DNA of 40,998 nt from CAYTTA01 sp964440655. Lineage in GTDB: Bacteria; Bacteroidota; Rhodothermia; Balneolales; Balneolaceae. Of the stretch, positions 26,795 to 36,857 are shown piece by piece (position 1 is the first letter of the stretch; each line of letters begins with the position of its first letter). The position numbers and the translations under genes were made by a program. The notes below the pieces were generated by a model, which made no database searches, was not told the origin of the DNA, and worked only from the letters and a program-made list of their open reading frames with translations. Location: positions 1 through 40,998 of the forward strand of contig CAYTTA010000016.1 in assembly GCA_964440655.1 (NCBI GenBank), read 5' to 3'.

Positions 26795-28519
26795 CTAAAA
26801 TCCCTTTGCCGAACCGTCACCACGCGGATCCGGCTCCCCGTAAATGTTCCCCTCCTCATCGACATAGATCAGATGGACCCGCCCGACATTGGAGATCGGG
26901 GCGATCCGGTGACCGCGCTCTTCCAGAATTTTCTGGGTGTCGGCCGACAGCGCATACGATTCGACCGAAATCTGATCGGGCAGCCACTGATGGTGGAAGC
27001 GGGGGGCGGCGATCGCTTCGGCCGCGTTCATATCGAAAACCGCCAGATTGAGGAAATTCTGCAGGACAGCGGTGATGATTCTGGGTCCGCCGGCGGCCCC
27101 CAGAATCATCCGGACCTTTCCATCACGGGCCACGATCGTGGGGGTCATGCTGCTCAGCATCCGCTTGCCCGGTTCGATGGCGTTCGCCTCGGCACCTGTC
27201 AGCCCGAACATATTGGGTTCCCCCGGTTTGGCGGAAAAGTCGTCCATTTCGTTGTTCAGAAGGAACCCGGCACCGTCTACGGCGAGCATGCTCCCGAAGG
27301 AACCGTTCAGGGTGGTTGTCACGGCGACGGCATTTCCGTCAGGGTCAATGATGGAGAAATGGGTTGTCTCCGGACGCTCCGGAACCAGAAGGGGGTTTCC
27401 GTGAGAGAGTTTCCCGCTGTCGGAGGCACGCTCGAAATCAAAATCCCTCATCCGGTAGCGGTAGTAATTCTCCTCTGTGAGGGGACGCACGGGGACATCA
27501 ACAAAATCGGGATCCCCGAGATGGTAGTTCCGGTCGGAGAAGGAGCGGCGGAGCACCTCGCTGAGCAGATGGACGTAGTCGGCCGAATTGAAACCAAGGC
27601 TCCGGAGATCATGATTTCCGGCATCGAGCATGCCGAGCACCTGCTGAACGACGATCCCTCCGCTGCTTGGGGGCGGCATCATGATCAGTTCATACCCCTG
27701 CCAGCTGGAGAGGAGGGGTTCCCTCCATTCGCTCCGGAAGTTCTGGAGATCCTCGTAGGTGATGATCCCTCCCTGCCGTCGCATCTCTTCGACAATCCGC
27801 TGCGCGGTGATGCCGGCATAGAACCCTCTGCGGCCGTTGGTGGCAATGAGCCGGAGGGTTTCGGCCAGATCGGACTGGACGAACCAGTCTCCCCGTTCCC
27901 AGCGGGAGCCGTCCGGCTTGAGGAAGTATTTTCGGGAGGACTCAAATTCCGACAGTGCGTCCGCGGCGCTGTTGAGCTCCTCGGCGAGCGTCCAGGAGAG
28001 AGCAAATCCATCGGCGGCAAGACGTATGGCCGGTTCCATCACAACTTCCAGAGGAAGCCTGCCGTAATGCTCCAGTGCAGTGATCATCCCGTCTACCGAT
28101 CCGGGTACTCCCGATGCCAGGGCGCCTCTGCGGCTGAAGTGGGACTGATACTCCCCGTTCTGGTCCAGGTACATGTCTCGATGGGCAAGCGCCGGGGCGG
28201 TCTCGCGGAAGTCGAGTGCCCTCGTTGTGCCATCCTGCATCCGGAGGACCATGAACCCTCCGCCTCCGATGTTGCCGGCCCGCGGCAGGGTGACGGCCAA
28301 TGCGAACTGGACAGCGACGGCCGCATCCACCGCATTTCCTCCTTTCCTGAGAATCTCAAGGCCTGCCTCGGTGGCATGCTCTTCGGCCGTTACCACCATG
28401 GCTTTCCTGAAGGGTTCCACACGGGCTTTCTGTCCATGGGCGAGGTGAATCTGAAGCCCGGTGAACGGTGAGTGAAGAATCGCAAGAATCGTGATAAGTG
28501 TGATTCGCAGGATGTTCAT
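26795..28519 (-). CDS. ggt: Gamma-glutamyltransferase
   Basis: A protein of about 574 residues, made as an exported precursor. With the ATG at 28519 it starts with a signal peptide (MNILRITLITILAIL) ending near HLAHGQ. The large-subunit part has ATEAGLEILRKGGNAVDAAVA and NIGGGGFMV. The autocatalytic processing site is TTHFSIIDPDG, whose first Thr of THFS would become the N-terminal nucleophile of the small subunit. SMTPTIV and the GAAGGPRI loop complete the substrate site. The enzyme hydrolyses or transfers the gamma-glutamyl group of glutathione and related compounds in the periplasm. The open frame continues upstream to 28720, but the signal sequence favours 28519. A small run of CGGCCCTGTCACTG repeats (28740-28780) lies between this gene and xerD. 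Confidence 0.94.
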   Translation of the reverse strand: MNILRITLITILAILHSPFTGLQIHLAHGQKARVEPFRKAMVVTAEEHATEAGLEILRKGGNAVDAAVAVQFALAVTLPRAGNIGGGGFMVLRMQDGTTRALDFRETAPALAHRDMYLDQNGEYQSHFSRRGALASGVPGSVDGMITALEHYGRLPLEVVMEPAIRLAADGFALSWTLAEELNSAADALSEFESSRKYFLKPDGSRWERGDWFVQSDLAETLRLIATNGRRGFYAGITAQRIVEEMRRQGGIITYEDLQNFRSEWREPLLSSWQGYELIMMPPPSSGGIVVQQVLGMLDAGNHDLRSLGFNSADYVHLLSEVLRRSFSDRNYHLGDPDFVDVPVRPLTEENYYRYRMRDFDFERASDSGKLSHGNPLLVPERPETTHFSIIDPDGNAVAVTTTLNGSFGSMLAVDGAGFLLNNEMDDFSAKPGEPNMFGLTGAEANAIEPGKRMLSSMTPTIVARDGKVRMILGAAGGPRIITAVLQNFLNLAVFDMNAAEAIAAPRFHHQWLPDQISVESYALSADTQKILEERGHRIAPISNVGRVHLIYVDEEGNIYGEPDPRGDGSAKGF

Positions 28520-28782
28520 AGGGATGCGTGTCGGGATTGAGTCGGTAAAAAAAAGGTTATGGAAAGTATGGTTCGGAATACAGTATCGAGCTTCGCGGTA
28601 AGACTGGTATGAATTGGTATAAAGTTCCATTGGCGCAAAAAGCCCATCGCTTTTTCGGCGAGGATCGGGACTTCCGGTCTCCGATTCAGCGAAAATATCA
28701 TCTGTCCTGTGCAAGAGCAAACAGGGCGATAGAGACTCTCCGGCCCTGTCACTGTCCCGGCCCTGTCACTGCTCCGGTCCTG

Positions 28783-29703
28783 TCAGGCGCGAGGATGGAA
28801 CTCCTTGTGGACCTGATGCAGGAAGGAACGGTCCACATGAGTATATATTTCGGTGGTAAGGATCGAGGCGTGCCCCAGCATCTCCTGCACAGCCCGCAGG
28901 TCGGCTCCTCCCTCCAGCAGGTGGGTGGCGAAGGAGTGGCGGAAAATGTGGGGGTAGACATTTTTGGTGATACCGGCCCGCTCAGCATAGTTTTTCACGA
29001 TGTTCCAGACGCTGACCCGGGAGAGAGGACTTCCCCTGCGGTTCAGAAAGAGCCTGTTTTTCGCCTTGTCGGGATCTTTCTTGCTGATGAAAGAATCCCG
29101 TGCCGTTTCAAGGTAGTGTTCCAGTGCCTTCTGGGCAGCGTCACCTACCGGAACGAGCCGTTCCCGGTTCCCCTTGCCGATAACCCGTATGAACCCGATC
29201 TCGAAGAAGAGCCCGTCCTGCTGAAGCTCGGTCAGCTCCGAGACCCGCATGCCGGTGGCATAGAGAAGCTCGAGGATGGCCGCATCACGGACACCGGTCC
29301 GGGTGGTTCGGTCCGGCTTTTCCAGTATGGCATTCACCTCCTCGGGGTGCAGGATCTCGGGCAGCCGTTTTGTCCTGCCCGGCTGTTCGATCAGCTCTGC
29401 GGGATTGGAGTCGGCCAGCTTTTCAACCAGGGCAAATTCATGAAAACCGCGGATGCTGGAGAGGTTTCGGGCAACGGAGCTGGCTGTAAGGCCGGTTTCC
29501 GCCAGTTCCGCCAGGTAGAGCTCGATCTGTTCCAGCGTCAGATCGGAAAGATTCCGCACCCGAAGACGGACTTCCACATATCGGAGGTAGCGTTCCAGAT
29601 CACGGCGGTAGGAGAGGATGGAGTTCTCGGCCAATCCTTTTTCGACCCGGATGAACTGCAGATAGAGTTTAAGTTCTGCTGCAAAGCGGCCTTTCTGATC
29701 CAT
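28783..29703 (-). CDS. xerD: Tyrosine recombinase XerC/XerD type
   Basis: A 306-residue site-specific tyrosine recombinase. A SAM-like core-binding domain spans about residues 5-90 and the catalytic domain spans 115-295. All catalytic residues are visible: Arg153 (GMRVSEL), Lys177 (GKGNRER), His252 and Arg255 (HIFRHSFATH), His278 (LGHAS) and Tyr287 (EIYTHV). Its role is to resolve chromosome dimers at dif, as expected for a single housekeeping Xer. It starts six bases after the pgpH stop, so the two are co-transcribed. No flanking phage or integron genes were seen, which argues against a mobile-element integrase. Confidence 0.93.
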   Translation of the reverse strand: MDQKGRFAAELKLYLQFIRVEKGLAENSILSYRRDLERYLRYVEVRLRVRNLSDLTLEQIELYLAELAETGLTASSVARNLSSIRGFHEFALVEKLADSNPAELIEQPGRTKRLPEILHPEEVNAILEKPDRTTRTGVRDAAILELLYATGMRVSELTELQQDGLFFEIGFIRVIGKGNRERLVPVGDAAQKALEHYLETARDSFISKKDPDKAKNRLFLNRRGSPLSRVSVWNIVKNYAERAGITKNVYPHIFRHSFATHLLEGGADLRAVQEMLGHASILTTEIYTHVDRSFLHQVHKEFHPRA

Positions 29704-29709
29704 TTCAGA

Positions 29710-32328
29710 TTAATCGCGATCCTTGCCGGCAGCTCCCTGTCCCGTCTTTTCAGCCGGAGGTATGTTGGTATCGCTTCCTGCACCGGCCGCCTCGGTCATC
29801 GTGTCCGGTTTTCCCGATTTACCCCGCTCTACAGAACCGGCAGAACCGGCAGAACCGGCAGAACCGGCAGAACCGGCAGAACCGGCAGTTCGGGAGCCCT
29901 CGGCCACATCGGGTCCCCTCCCCGCAGCCCCGTCAGCTTCTTTGGATCGGGATCCCCCGTTCCCATCGGATTCTGCTCCGGCAGCCGACCCGTCACCTTT
30001 ACCAACGTTTTCACCCTTCGCATCCTTCGCATCCCGTTCATCCGGATACTCTACCCGTGAGTGGTAGACTCCGACCAGAATGTTGAGGAAGGTTTTTTTG
30101 ATGATGTCGATCTGGTGGAAGGTGAGCGGGCAGTGATTCAGCTGACCTTCAGAGATGTGGTCATCCACCATCCGGTTGATCAGGTTCTCCAGTTTTGTGT
30201 AGGTGGGATCCTTCATGGAGCGGGAGGCCGCCTCGATGCCATCCGCCAGAAGGAGAATCCCCTCTTCACGGGTCTCGGGCAGCGGTCCGTCATAGCGGAA
30301 ATCCTCCTCACGCACCTCCGTGTCGGGGGATTCCTTTTTCGCTTTTTCGTAAAAAAACCGGATCAGCGAGGTTCCGTGGTGAGTCCGGATGAAACGGACG
30401 ATCACCTCCGGAAGTCCATGCTCTTCTGCCAGCCGGATCCCGTCCGTAACGTGGGCCTTGATGATGAGCGCGCTCATCCGGGCCTTGAGCTTGTCGTGTT
30501 CGTTGTGTCCCGACTGGTTCTCGATGAAATAGGCGGGTTTCTCGACCTTTCCGATGTCGTGGTAGAGGGCTCCCACACGGCAGAGCAGGGCGTTGGCACC
30601 GATGGCCGATGCCGCCGCTTCGGCAAGATTCGCCACCTGAAGACTGTGGTGAAAGGTTCCGGGAGCCTTGTTCATCATCTCCTTGAGCAGGGGCAGGTTC
30701 GTGTCGGCCAGCTCCAGCAGGGTGAAGTCGGTGGTGACCGAGAAGGTTTTTTCGAAGAGCAGGATGAGCGGGTAGGTGAAGAGGATGAAGATGGCGTTGA
30801 TGCTGATGGTGAGCAGCTGGCCTGCATACCCTTCCCATCCCGTCTGCCGGGTCAGGGCGAAGCCGCTGATGATCAGAAAATATCCGAGAAATACGACCAG
30901 GGGAGTGGTGACGAAGAACTGCGTCCGCTTGTTGATGTCCCGCACCGAGAGGATGCCGAAGCTGCAGGCGAGGATGGTCGCCACCATGTATTCGAAGTTG
31001 TTGTCGTTGTAGACCGCGGTGATGATGGCCAGGGTGATGGTGGCCATCAATCCCACCCGGGAGTCGAAAATGATGGTGAGCAGCAGGGGAGCGATGGCGA
31101 CCGGTATCAGATAGACCGACAACTGGTCAAATCCGTAGAGCATGCTGCTGGTGGCGACAACGATTCCCATCACCAGAAAAACAAGCAGGAAGAGGTGAAT
31201 GTGCTCGAAGATCTTCTTGCGGTAGAGGAACAGATAGAAGAGAAAGAAGATGCTGGCCACGATAACGACAATGGCATCGCCGGCATACCGGAGCCATCTC
31301 TCCATCCTGGTGGCGGTTTCGGCGCGCACCTCCGCCAGACTTCGAAGAATATTGGCAGTCTCCTCGGTGGTGATGTCGCCTCGCCGGATGATGACCTGCC
31401 CCTGTGCGACCGCTCCCTTGGTGGTGGAGATCTCCGCCAGTGCCTCGCTGAGGCGAAGCTGCGTGTCCTGAGTGCTGAAGACCCAGTTGGCCTGGATCAC
31501 CCGCTCGAAGAGTTCCATCGCCGGGGCGACGTGGCGGTTCTCCAGGACGCGGGAGAAGCGCGACAGGGCGTATTCGCTCGCCTCCGGAAGGTCTCGCACC
31601 GAAGAGAGGCTTACGGTCCGCTCCGTCCGCTGGCCCAGGTTCCGGAGGGTGAGTTCCTCGCTCGTGATGTCCCTTTTGTAGACATTGATGATTCCGGCGT
31701 TGAGAAGGCTCTCCACCGTCGCCTCCAGGGCGGTCCGGATCCGGGTTCCGACATAACGTTCCATGGTCAGGTCGCTGATCCGGATCACCGCATAGTCGTT
31801 GAGCAGGATGTTCCAGGTTGCATCGGTCAGGTCGGCTTGCGACTCCTGCTTGAGACGCAGATAGCGCAGGCTGTCGGGCTCGGGGGAGACTCCGGGGGTG
31901 ATGCGGGCGCGCTGCCACTGGACGTAGCTGTCCAGCACCGGCTGCATCTCCTGATAGAGGGTGTGGATCCGGCTCAGGATCGATTCGCGGGCGTTTTCAT
32001 CCAGGTGGAAGATGGGAGGGGTGTTGCGGCGGACCTCGTCGCGTTCGGCCTCCAGCTCTTCCTGGGTCTTCTGGAGGGCGAAGGTGAAGGGCGCTACAAG
32101 GTCATCCTCCCGCCAGGGATCTCCGATGGAGTAGTTGGAGACGTGCCGGAAACTGGTCTGGGGGATGGCGTAAACCGTGAGAATCAGAAACCCCATGAAA
32201 ATGATCCAGCGGAGCCAGACTTGCTTTCTGCTGGCGGCCTCTTCCTGTTTTTTCCTTCGCTCCCCGATGAGGACCGGTGCGCCCTCTCTTCTTTTGGGTG
32301 CCAGCCCCAGTTTTTCGAGAATACCCAT
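29710..32328 (-). CDS. pgpH: PgpH-type 7TM-HD phosphodiesterase
   Basis: An 872-residue membrane protein: an N-terminal helix (39-56), a large extracytoplasmic 7TMR-HDED domain to about residue 340, a block of about seven helices (345-540), then a cytoplasmic HD domain. In the HD domain, FHHSLQVANLAEAA lies near residue 556 and HDIGK at 590-594, followed by HGLPEVIVRFIRTHHGTS. Characterised members (Listeria PgpH) degrade cyclic di-AMP. Activity here is inferred from family. The last 100 residues are a Gly/Ser/Ala/Asp tail including six GSA triplets. The start has the conserved cytoplasmic head MGILEKLGLAPKRR. It lies upstream of xerD. Confidence 0.92.
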   Translation of the reverse strand: MGILEKLGLAPKRREGAPVLIGERRKKQEEAASRKQVWLRWIIFMGFLILTVYAIPQTSFRHVSNYSIGDPWREDDLVAPFTFALQKTQEELEAERDEVRRNTPPIFHLDENARESILSRIHTLYQEMQPVLDSYVQWQRARITPGVSPEPDSLRYLRLKQESQADLTDATWNILLNDYAVIRISDLTMERYVGTRIRTALEATVESLLNAGIINVYKRDITSEELTLRNLGQRTERTVSLSSVRDLPEASEYALSRFSRVLENRHVAPAMELFERVIQANWVFSTQDTQLRLSEALAEISTTKGAVAQGQVIIRRGDITTEETANILRSLAEVRAETATRMERWLRYAGDAIVVIVASIFFLFYLFLYRKKIFEHIHLFLLVFLVMGIVVATSSMLYGFDQLSVYLIPVAIAPLLLTIIFDSRVGLMATITLAIITAVYNDNNFEYMVATILACSFGILSVRDINKRTQFFVTTPLVVFLGYFLIISGFALTRQTGWEGYAGQLLTISINAIFILFTYPLILLFEKTFSVTTDFTLLELADTNLPLLKEMMNKAPGTFHHSLQVANLAEAAASAIGANALLCRVGALYHDIGKVEKPAYFIENQSGHNEHDKLKARMSALIIKAHVTDGIRLAEEHGLPEVIVRFIRTHHGTSLIRFFYEKAKKESPDTEVREEDFRYDGPLPETREEGILLLADGIEAASRSMKDPTYTKLENLINRMVDDHISEGQLNHCPLTFHQIDIIKKTFLNILVGVYHSRVEYPDERDAKDAKGENVGKGDGSAAGAESDGNGGSRSKEADGAAGRGPDVAEGSRTAGSAGSAGSAGSAGSAGSVERGKSGKPDTMTEAAGAGSDTNIPPAEKTGQGAAGKDRD
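29834..29887 (-). repeat. In-frame 9-base repeat, six copies, in pgpH tail
   Basis: Six exact tandem copies of GAACCGGCA (plus strand), encoding Gly-Ser-Ala triplets in the C-terminal tail of PgpH. As the unit is nine bases, slippage would lengthen or shorten the tail without shifting the frame. Confidence 0.95.
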
Positions 32329-32537
32329 AACCTTATTCGGTGTTCAGAACGTGTCGATTCTGACAGTTTAACAACAAATTGAACAGAAAAAAAATGTGGC
32401 TCCCCGGGTGGTGTTGGATTGAATGGGGTCGAGGAACCAGGCCTGGGTGCAGGTCTGTAGAACCGGAGGCCAGAAAAGAAGAGGGGGGAGCTGCGGCAGA
32501 GGACGGAGAATCCTCGGAGCAGGCCTCTGGACAACTC

Positions 32538-34538
32538 TCAATGCTCCTCGCCGATCAACCGGAAAAACTCCTCTTCGCTCAGGACCGGAACGCCGAGCTG
32601 CATGGCCCGGTCGAGCTTGCTGCCCGCATTCTCGCCCGCAAGGACAAAATCGGTATTGCGGCTCACGGAGGAGGAGGTCTTTCCCCCGTGCTGCTGGATC
32701 AGCTCGGTCGCCTCTTTCCGGGAGAGGGTTGGAAGGGTGCCGGTCAGGACCAGGGTCTTTCCGAGAAGAGCGCCCGATGCCACTTTCCGCGGCTCCATGG
32801 TGAGTTTCACCCCGGCTTCTTTCAGCTGTCCGATGATCTCCCGGTTCTTCTCGATCCGGAAGAATCCGCGGACAGACTCGGCAATGGTAGGACCGATCGA
32901 ATCGACCGAGACAAGCTCCTCCTCGGTCGCGTTCATGATCGCATCGATCGAACCGAAATGGGAGGCGAGATCGGAGGCGACGGTCCGTCCCACGTGACGG
33001 ATGCCGAGGGCATGGATTACACGGTCCAGGGAGCGGTTCTTGCTGTTTTCGATCGCTCTGATAAGGTTGCCGGCACTTTTTTCAGCCATCCGCTCGAGCG
33101 GAATGATCTCTTGGGCCGTGAGACGGTAGAGGTCGGCAGGTGTGCGGACCAGACCCAGGGTCACCAGCTGGTCGGTCACGGCGATCCCGAGTCCGTCGAT
33201 ATCCATGGCATCCCGGGAGGCGAAATGGAGGATCCTCTCGCGGACCTGGGGCGGGCACTCCACATTGATGCAGCGCCAGGCCACCTCACCCTCCAGCTTG
33301 ACCAGCTGCTGGTCGCAGGCAGGGCAGCGGTCGGGCATCACAAAGGGTTCACTGCGGTCTTCCCGTTCGGGGTTGACCACGCTCACCACCTGGGGGATGA
33401 TCTCACCGGCCTTCTCGACCACCACCATGTCGCCGGGGCGGACATCCTTCCGCCGGATCTCATCCTCGTTGTGCAGGGAGGCTCGCTTGACGGTGGTTCC
33501 TGCCAGAAGCACCGGCTCGAGTTCGGCGACCGGTGTGATGGTTCCGAGCCGGCCCACCTGGAGGGTGATCGACTCGATCCGGGTCACGGCCTGCTCCGCC
33601 TGGAATTTGTAAGCGATCGCCCAGCGGGGGGCTTTGGCGGTCGTGCCGAGTTCGGCCCGCAGATGGACTTCGTTCACCTTGATGACCACCCCGTCTGTTT
33701 CGTAGGGGAGTTCATGCCGCAGGGTGTCCCACTCCCGGATCACGTCGAGCACCGAATCGATGTTGGAGACCACTCTCATCTGTTCGCAGACGGGGATGCC
33801 GAGCCGCCGGAGCAGTTCCATCTTCCCGAGCTGTGTGGCGGGGGTTTGATCACCTGCCGAGAGGTCGAAGGCGAAAAAACGGATGGGACGGCGGGCCACC
33901 TCGCGGGGATCCTGCATCTTGAGAGAGCCGGCCGTCGAGTTGCGGGGGTTGGCGAAGGTGGTGAGCCCCTGTTCTTCACGACGGGCGTTGAGCCGCACAA
34001 AAGCTTCTTTTTCCATATAGGCCTCCCCGCGTACTTCCAGAACGGGAGGAGCCTCCGGTCCAAGGTGGAGAGGGATGTCGCGGACGGTCTTCAGGTTGGC
34101 GGTGATCTCATCGCCGCGAAAACCGTCACCCCGTGTTGCACCCAGAACCAGCTCGCCGTTCTCGTAACGGAGGCGGATGGCCGCTCCGTCGAACTTGAGC
34201 TCCACCATGTAGGTGAAGGGCTGGGAGCCGAGAAGATTCCGCACCCGCTGATCGAAACTTCGCAGATCGCCTTCGTTGTAGGTGTTGTCGAGGCTAAGCA
34301 TCGGATCGGGATGCTCGACGGTGTTGAACCGGTCGCTGAGAGATCCGCCGACCCTCAGGGTGGGAGAGTCCTCCGTCTGCAGATCAAACTCCTGCTCAAG
34401 TTTTTCCAGCTCCTTGAGGGCCAGGTCGAACTCCAGGTCGGAGATGAAGGGTTGCGCCTCCTCGTAATAGGCGTGATTGGCACGGTTGATGAGATCGCGC
34501 AGTTCTCCGACCCGTTTGATCGCCTCTTCTCTGTTCAT
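32538..34538 (-). CDS. ligA: NAD-dependent DNA ligase
   Basis: A 666-residue NAD+-dependent ligase joining nicks in replication and repair. Domain Ia (YY near residues 24-25) is followed by the adenylation domain with LSLDNTY at 81-87 and the active-site Lys115 in VELKFDG. An OB fold follows, then a four-cysteine zinc site (CPAC, then CINVEC) near residues 405-425, helix-hairpin-helix repeats, and a C-terminal BRCT domain (GKTLVLTGTLPTLSR to the end). Length and order match the family. It is on the minus strand, between rodZ and pgpH, with gaps of 113 and 209 bases. Confidence 0.97.
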   Translation of the reverse strand: MNREEAIKRVGELRDLINRANHAYYEEAQPFISDLEFDLALKELEKLEQEFDLQTEDSPTLRVGGSLSDRFNTVEHPDPMLSLDNTYNEGDLRSFDQRVRNLLGSQPFTYMVELKFDGAAIRLRYENGELVLGATRGDGFRGDEITANLKTVRDIPLHLGPEAPPVLEVRGEAYMEKEAFVRLNARREEQGLTTFANPRNSTAGSLKMQDPREVARRPIRFFAFDLSAGDQTPATQLGKMELLRRLGIPVCEQMRVVSNIDSVLDVIREWDTLRHELPYETDGVVIKVNEVHLRAELGTTAKAPRWAIAYKFQAEQAVTRIESITLQVGRLGTITPVAELEPVLLAGTTVKRASLHNEDEIRRKDVRPGDMVVVEKAGEIIPQVVSVVNPEREDRSEPFVMPDRCPACDQQLVKLEGEVAWRCINVECPPQVRERILHFASRDAMDIDGLGIAVTDQLVTLGLVRTPADLYRLTAQEIIPLERMAEKSAGNLIRAIENSKNRSLDRVIHALGIRHVGRTVASDLASHFGSIDAIMNATEEELVSVDSIGPTIAESVRGFFRIEKNREIIGQLKEAGVKLTMEPRKVASGALLGKTLVLTGTLPTLSRKEATELIQQHGGKTSSSVSRNTDFVLAGENAGSKLDRAMQLGVPVLSEEEFFRLIGEEH

Positions 34539-34651
34539 CCTGGTAAGTTATCCTGAAAATCTGTCTGATTCCGCTTCCTCACCCTGAAGGTGTAGGGGGT
34601 TGCCTGAAAGATTTTGGGGCAAGGTCGGAATATCGGGCTTTTGTGGAAACG

Positions 34652-36073
34652 TCAGAATATCGGGCGAAACTTGGTGGAGTCCGGCTCGGATACACCTTCC
34701 GGAAGCTGAAGGGAGACTTCCGATGCCCATCGGGGATCCTCTTCGAAGAGAGAGCGTGTGAGCTCAACGGCACTTCGTTCCGTATTGTAGTGATTCTGCC
34801 GGGGATTTTCGATCAGGTGTCCGTTCAGAAAGAGGAGCATCCGGTTGTGCTGGCCGGTAATGCGGATGGTATCGGCAAACTCGAAATGCCACGCCTCTCC
34901 CTGTTCCAGCCAGTAGGCATCCACCCGGGGTTTGAGATCCGCCCAGACCCGGACCGGATCAAGCTTGTCGTGAGCGGCATAGATGGTCAGATAGAGGGTG
35001 TCGTCCAGTGCGGGAGGCGGAGGGGGCTCTTCTACAGGGGTGTCGAGATCGAGATTGAGTCCGCTCTCTGCTCCCGAACCCACCGTTTCAGAAAGATTCT
35101 CTTCCGAGAGAGCCGATTCAAGATCGCTGTTTCGGGTAACCAGATAGACAATGGCCAGGGCGATAACGACCACAGCCGCCACAACGATCAGCCAGGGGGA
35201 GCTGTTCTTCTCGTTGGGATAAAATCGTTTGCCCATCTCCGCCCAGTCGGTGCGGGGTTTGTTGGCGGAGCCCGATGCACCTTCCGAGGCATCTCCGGGT
35301 TGGGCGGCGTCGGATTGGGCGGCTTCGGATTGGGCGGTGTCGGATTGGGCGGTGTCGCGTTTTTCAGCCCCGGGTTGGGCAGCTTCGGATTGGGAGGCGT
35401 CGCGTTTTTCAGCCACTGGTTTGTCGGCTCCGGTCTCTCCCGATGCCGAGGCTGGTGCCGTGCTGCCGGCAGAGGATCCGGCTGCTGATGGGCCGGAAGT
35501 GGTGGAAGCAACGGAAGTTCCTTTCTGGCTGCTGACTTTTATTCTTTCCGTCTGAGCTTCAGAACCCGGTATGTCGGATGCTGCAGTTCCAGGAGCCGGT
35601 TTGCCGGATGCCGCAGTTCCCGCTTCAGAGCCTCCCTTCATCGATCCGGGGGACGAGGAAACCGGGGCAGTGGTGCCTCTGTTTTCAGAACCGGTTGCCG
35701 CAGATCCGGCTTCCTTTGCATCACCCTTCGCACCCTCGCCGGAAGGAGAGTCCGGCCCGGCGCCCACAGGGTAAGGCAGGGTTCCCTTGCCGATGATCTT
35801 GGGAAAGGGCTCAAGCAGCAGATGCTCGTAGGTTCCCGCTTCAAACTGGTCAAGCGCACGGATCGTCAGTTCTTCGTCGATCTTAAGCGCTTTGGCGTAT
35901 GCCCGGACAAAACTCCGGATATAGGTATTGTTCTCCTCTTTGGAAGTGAAGATCGATCCATCCTCGATCTTCTTCAGCGTTTCCACGGAGATTCGGGTCG
36001 CACGATGGATATCATCCAGTGTGAGGTTCTGATGAATTCGGATGACGGCCAGATCGTGTCCGATGGTCTTCAT
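34652..36073 (-). CDS. rodZ: RodZ-like cell-shape protein
   Basis: A 473-residue bitopic protein. An N-terminal Xre-type HTH (residues 5-68: LAVIRIHQNLTLDDI, then VETLKKIEDG) is the MreB-binding part in RodZ. A long Ser/Ala/Gly/Thr-rich linker (about 100-270) contains five-residue repeats such as AQSEA, AQSDT and AQSDA, encoded by 15-base repeats at 35325-35400. One membrane helix lies at about 292-314, and a C-terminal DUF4115-type beta domain with VRVWADLKPRVDAYWLEQGE follows. It links MreB-based wall synthesis to the membrane. A clear ribosome site (AGGGGA) precedes the ATG at 36073. The linker is longer than in E. coli RodZ (337 residues overall). Confidence 0.87.
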   Translation of the reverse strand: MKTIGHDLAVIRIHQNLTLDDIHRATRISVETLKKIEDGSIFTSKEENNTYIRSFVRAYAKALKIDEELTIRALDQFEAGTYEHLLLEPFPKIIGKGTLPYPVGAGPDSPSGEGAKGDAKEAGSAATGSENRGTTAPVSSSPGSMKGGSEAGTAASGKPAPGTAASDIPGSEAQTERIKVSSQKGTSVASTTSGPSAAGSSAGSTAPASASGETGADKPVAEKRDASQSEAAQPGAEKRDTAQSDTAQSEAAQSDAAQPGDASEGASGSANKPRTDWAEMGKRFYPNEKNSSPWLIVVAAVVVIALAIVYLVTRNSDLESALSEENLSETVGSGAESGLNLDLDTPVEEPPPPPALDDTLYLTIYAAHDKLDPVRVWADLKPRVDAYWLEQGEAWHFEFADTIRITGQHNRMLLFLNGHLIENPRQNHYNTERSAVELTRSLFEEDPRWASEVSLQLPEGVSEPDSTKFRPIF

Positions 36074-36158
36074 GAAATCCCCTGTATGGTTTTTGAAAAC
36101 GGCTGATCAAATCTAATGAAATAATGGTCATAGAAAAAGTCAGCCGATACGTACGGAA

Positions 36159-36857
36159 ATGCGATTTATTCAACCACTCTTAGAGGGGATTCTGGAGGTG
36201 ATGTTCCCGAAGATCTGCGCGGGATGCACCGGGCCGCTGGCCCGGGGGGAGAGCGGCCTCTGCGGGTTCTGCAGATGGGAGCGTTTCGAGCCGGCAGACA
36301 GCCGTCTGGATGGTTCACAGGAGATTCTGCCCGAATATATTGCGTTCCGGCTGGCCCTCTGGCAATTTGAGGAGGGGGGTGTCCTGCAGCAGCTGCTTCA
36401 TCAGCTCAAATACCAGCAGAGATTCGATCTCGGGCTGGAATTCGGCCGTCTGGCGGGCGTTGCGGTCCGGAACCTGGTCGCGGCTTCCGGTCTGGCCTTC
36501 ACTTATCAACCGCTGCTGGTCCCGGTGCCGATGCACCGCAAGCGGCAGAGAAAAAGGGGGTACAATCAGGCCCGGATCATGGCAGATGGTATGGCCGGCG
36601 TTACCGGATGGACGGTCATCGGAGAGAAGATGGTGGTCCGCTGCCGGGACACCCTCACCCAGACCGGTCTGAGTGAGGAGAAGAGGAGGGAGAACCTGGA
36701 AGGAGCTTTTCGGATTGAAGCGGAGCTGCACCCCCTGGAGCTGCCGATCATTGTGGATGATGTCTATACGACCGGGGCAACGGCTCTGGAGCTGGCAGCC
36801 GCGCTGCGCCGGGCCGGAGCCCAGCGAATCGGCATTGCCACACTTGCAGAGGCGTAA
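36159..36857 (+). CDS. comF: ComF family phosphoribosyltransferase-like protein
   Basis: A 232-residue protein. The N-terminal zinc-finger-like segment has two CxxC pairs (CAGC near residue 20 and CGFC near 35). The YQQRFDLGLEFG stretch and HRKRQRKRGYNQA (near residue 127) are ComF signatures, and the PRPP-binding motif VDDVYTTGAT is near residue 200. ComF is involved in DNA uptake during natural transformation in several bacteria and in ssDNA handling. No other competence gene is nearby, so a transformation role here is only inferred. It is divergent from rodZ with an 85-base gap. Confidence 0.93.
   Translation: MRFIQPLLEGILEVMFPKICAGCTGPLARGESGLCGFCRWERFEPADSRLDGSQEILPEYIAFRLALWQFEEGGVLQQLLHQLKYQQRFDLGLEFGRLAGVAVRNLVAASGLAFTYQPLLVPVPMHRKRQRKRGYNQARIMADGMAGVTGWTVIGEKMVVRCRDTLTQTGLSEEKRRENLEGAFRIEAELHPLELPIIVDDVYTTGATALELAAALRRAGAQRIGIATLAEA

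Noticed and set aside
28783..29703. Phage or integron integrase
   Set aside because: All features fit a housekeeping Xer recombinase coupled to pgpH; no attachment site, cassette or phage gene was seen nearby.
30061..32382. 773-residue plus-strand frame opposite pgpH
   Set aside because: Antisense of a well-supported membrane protein; no family features.
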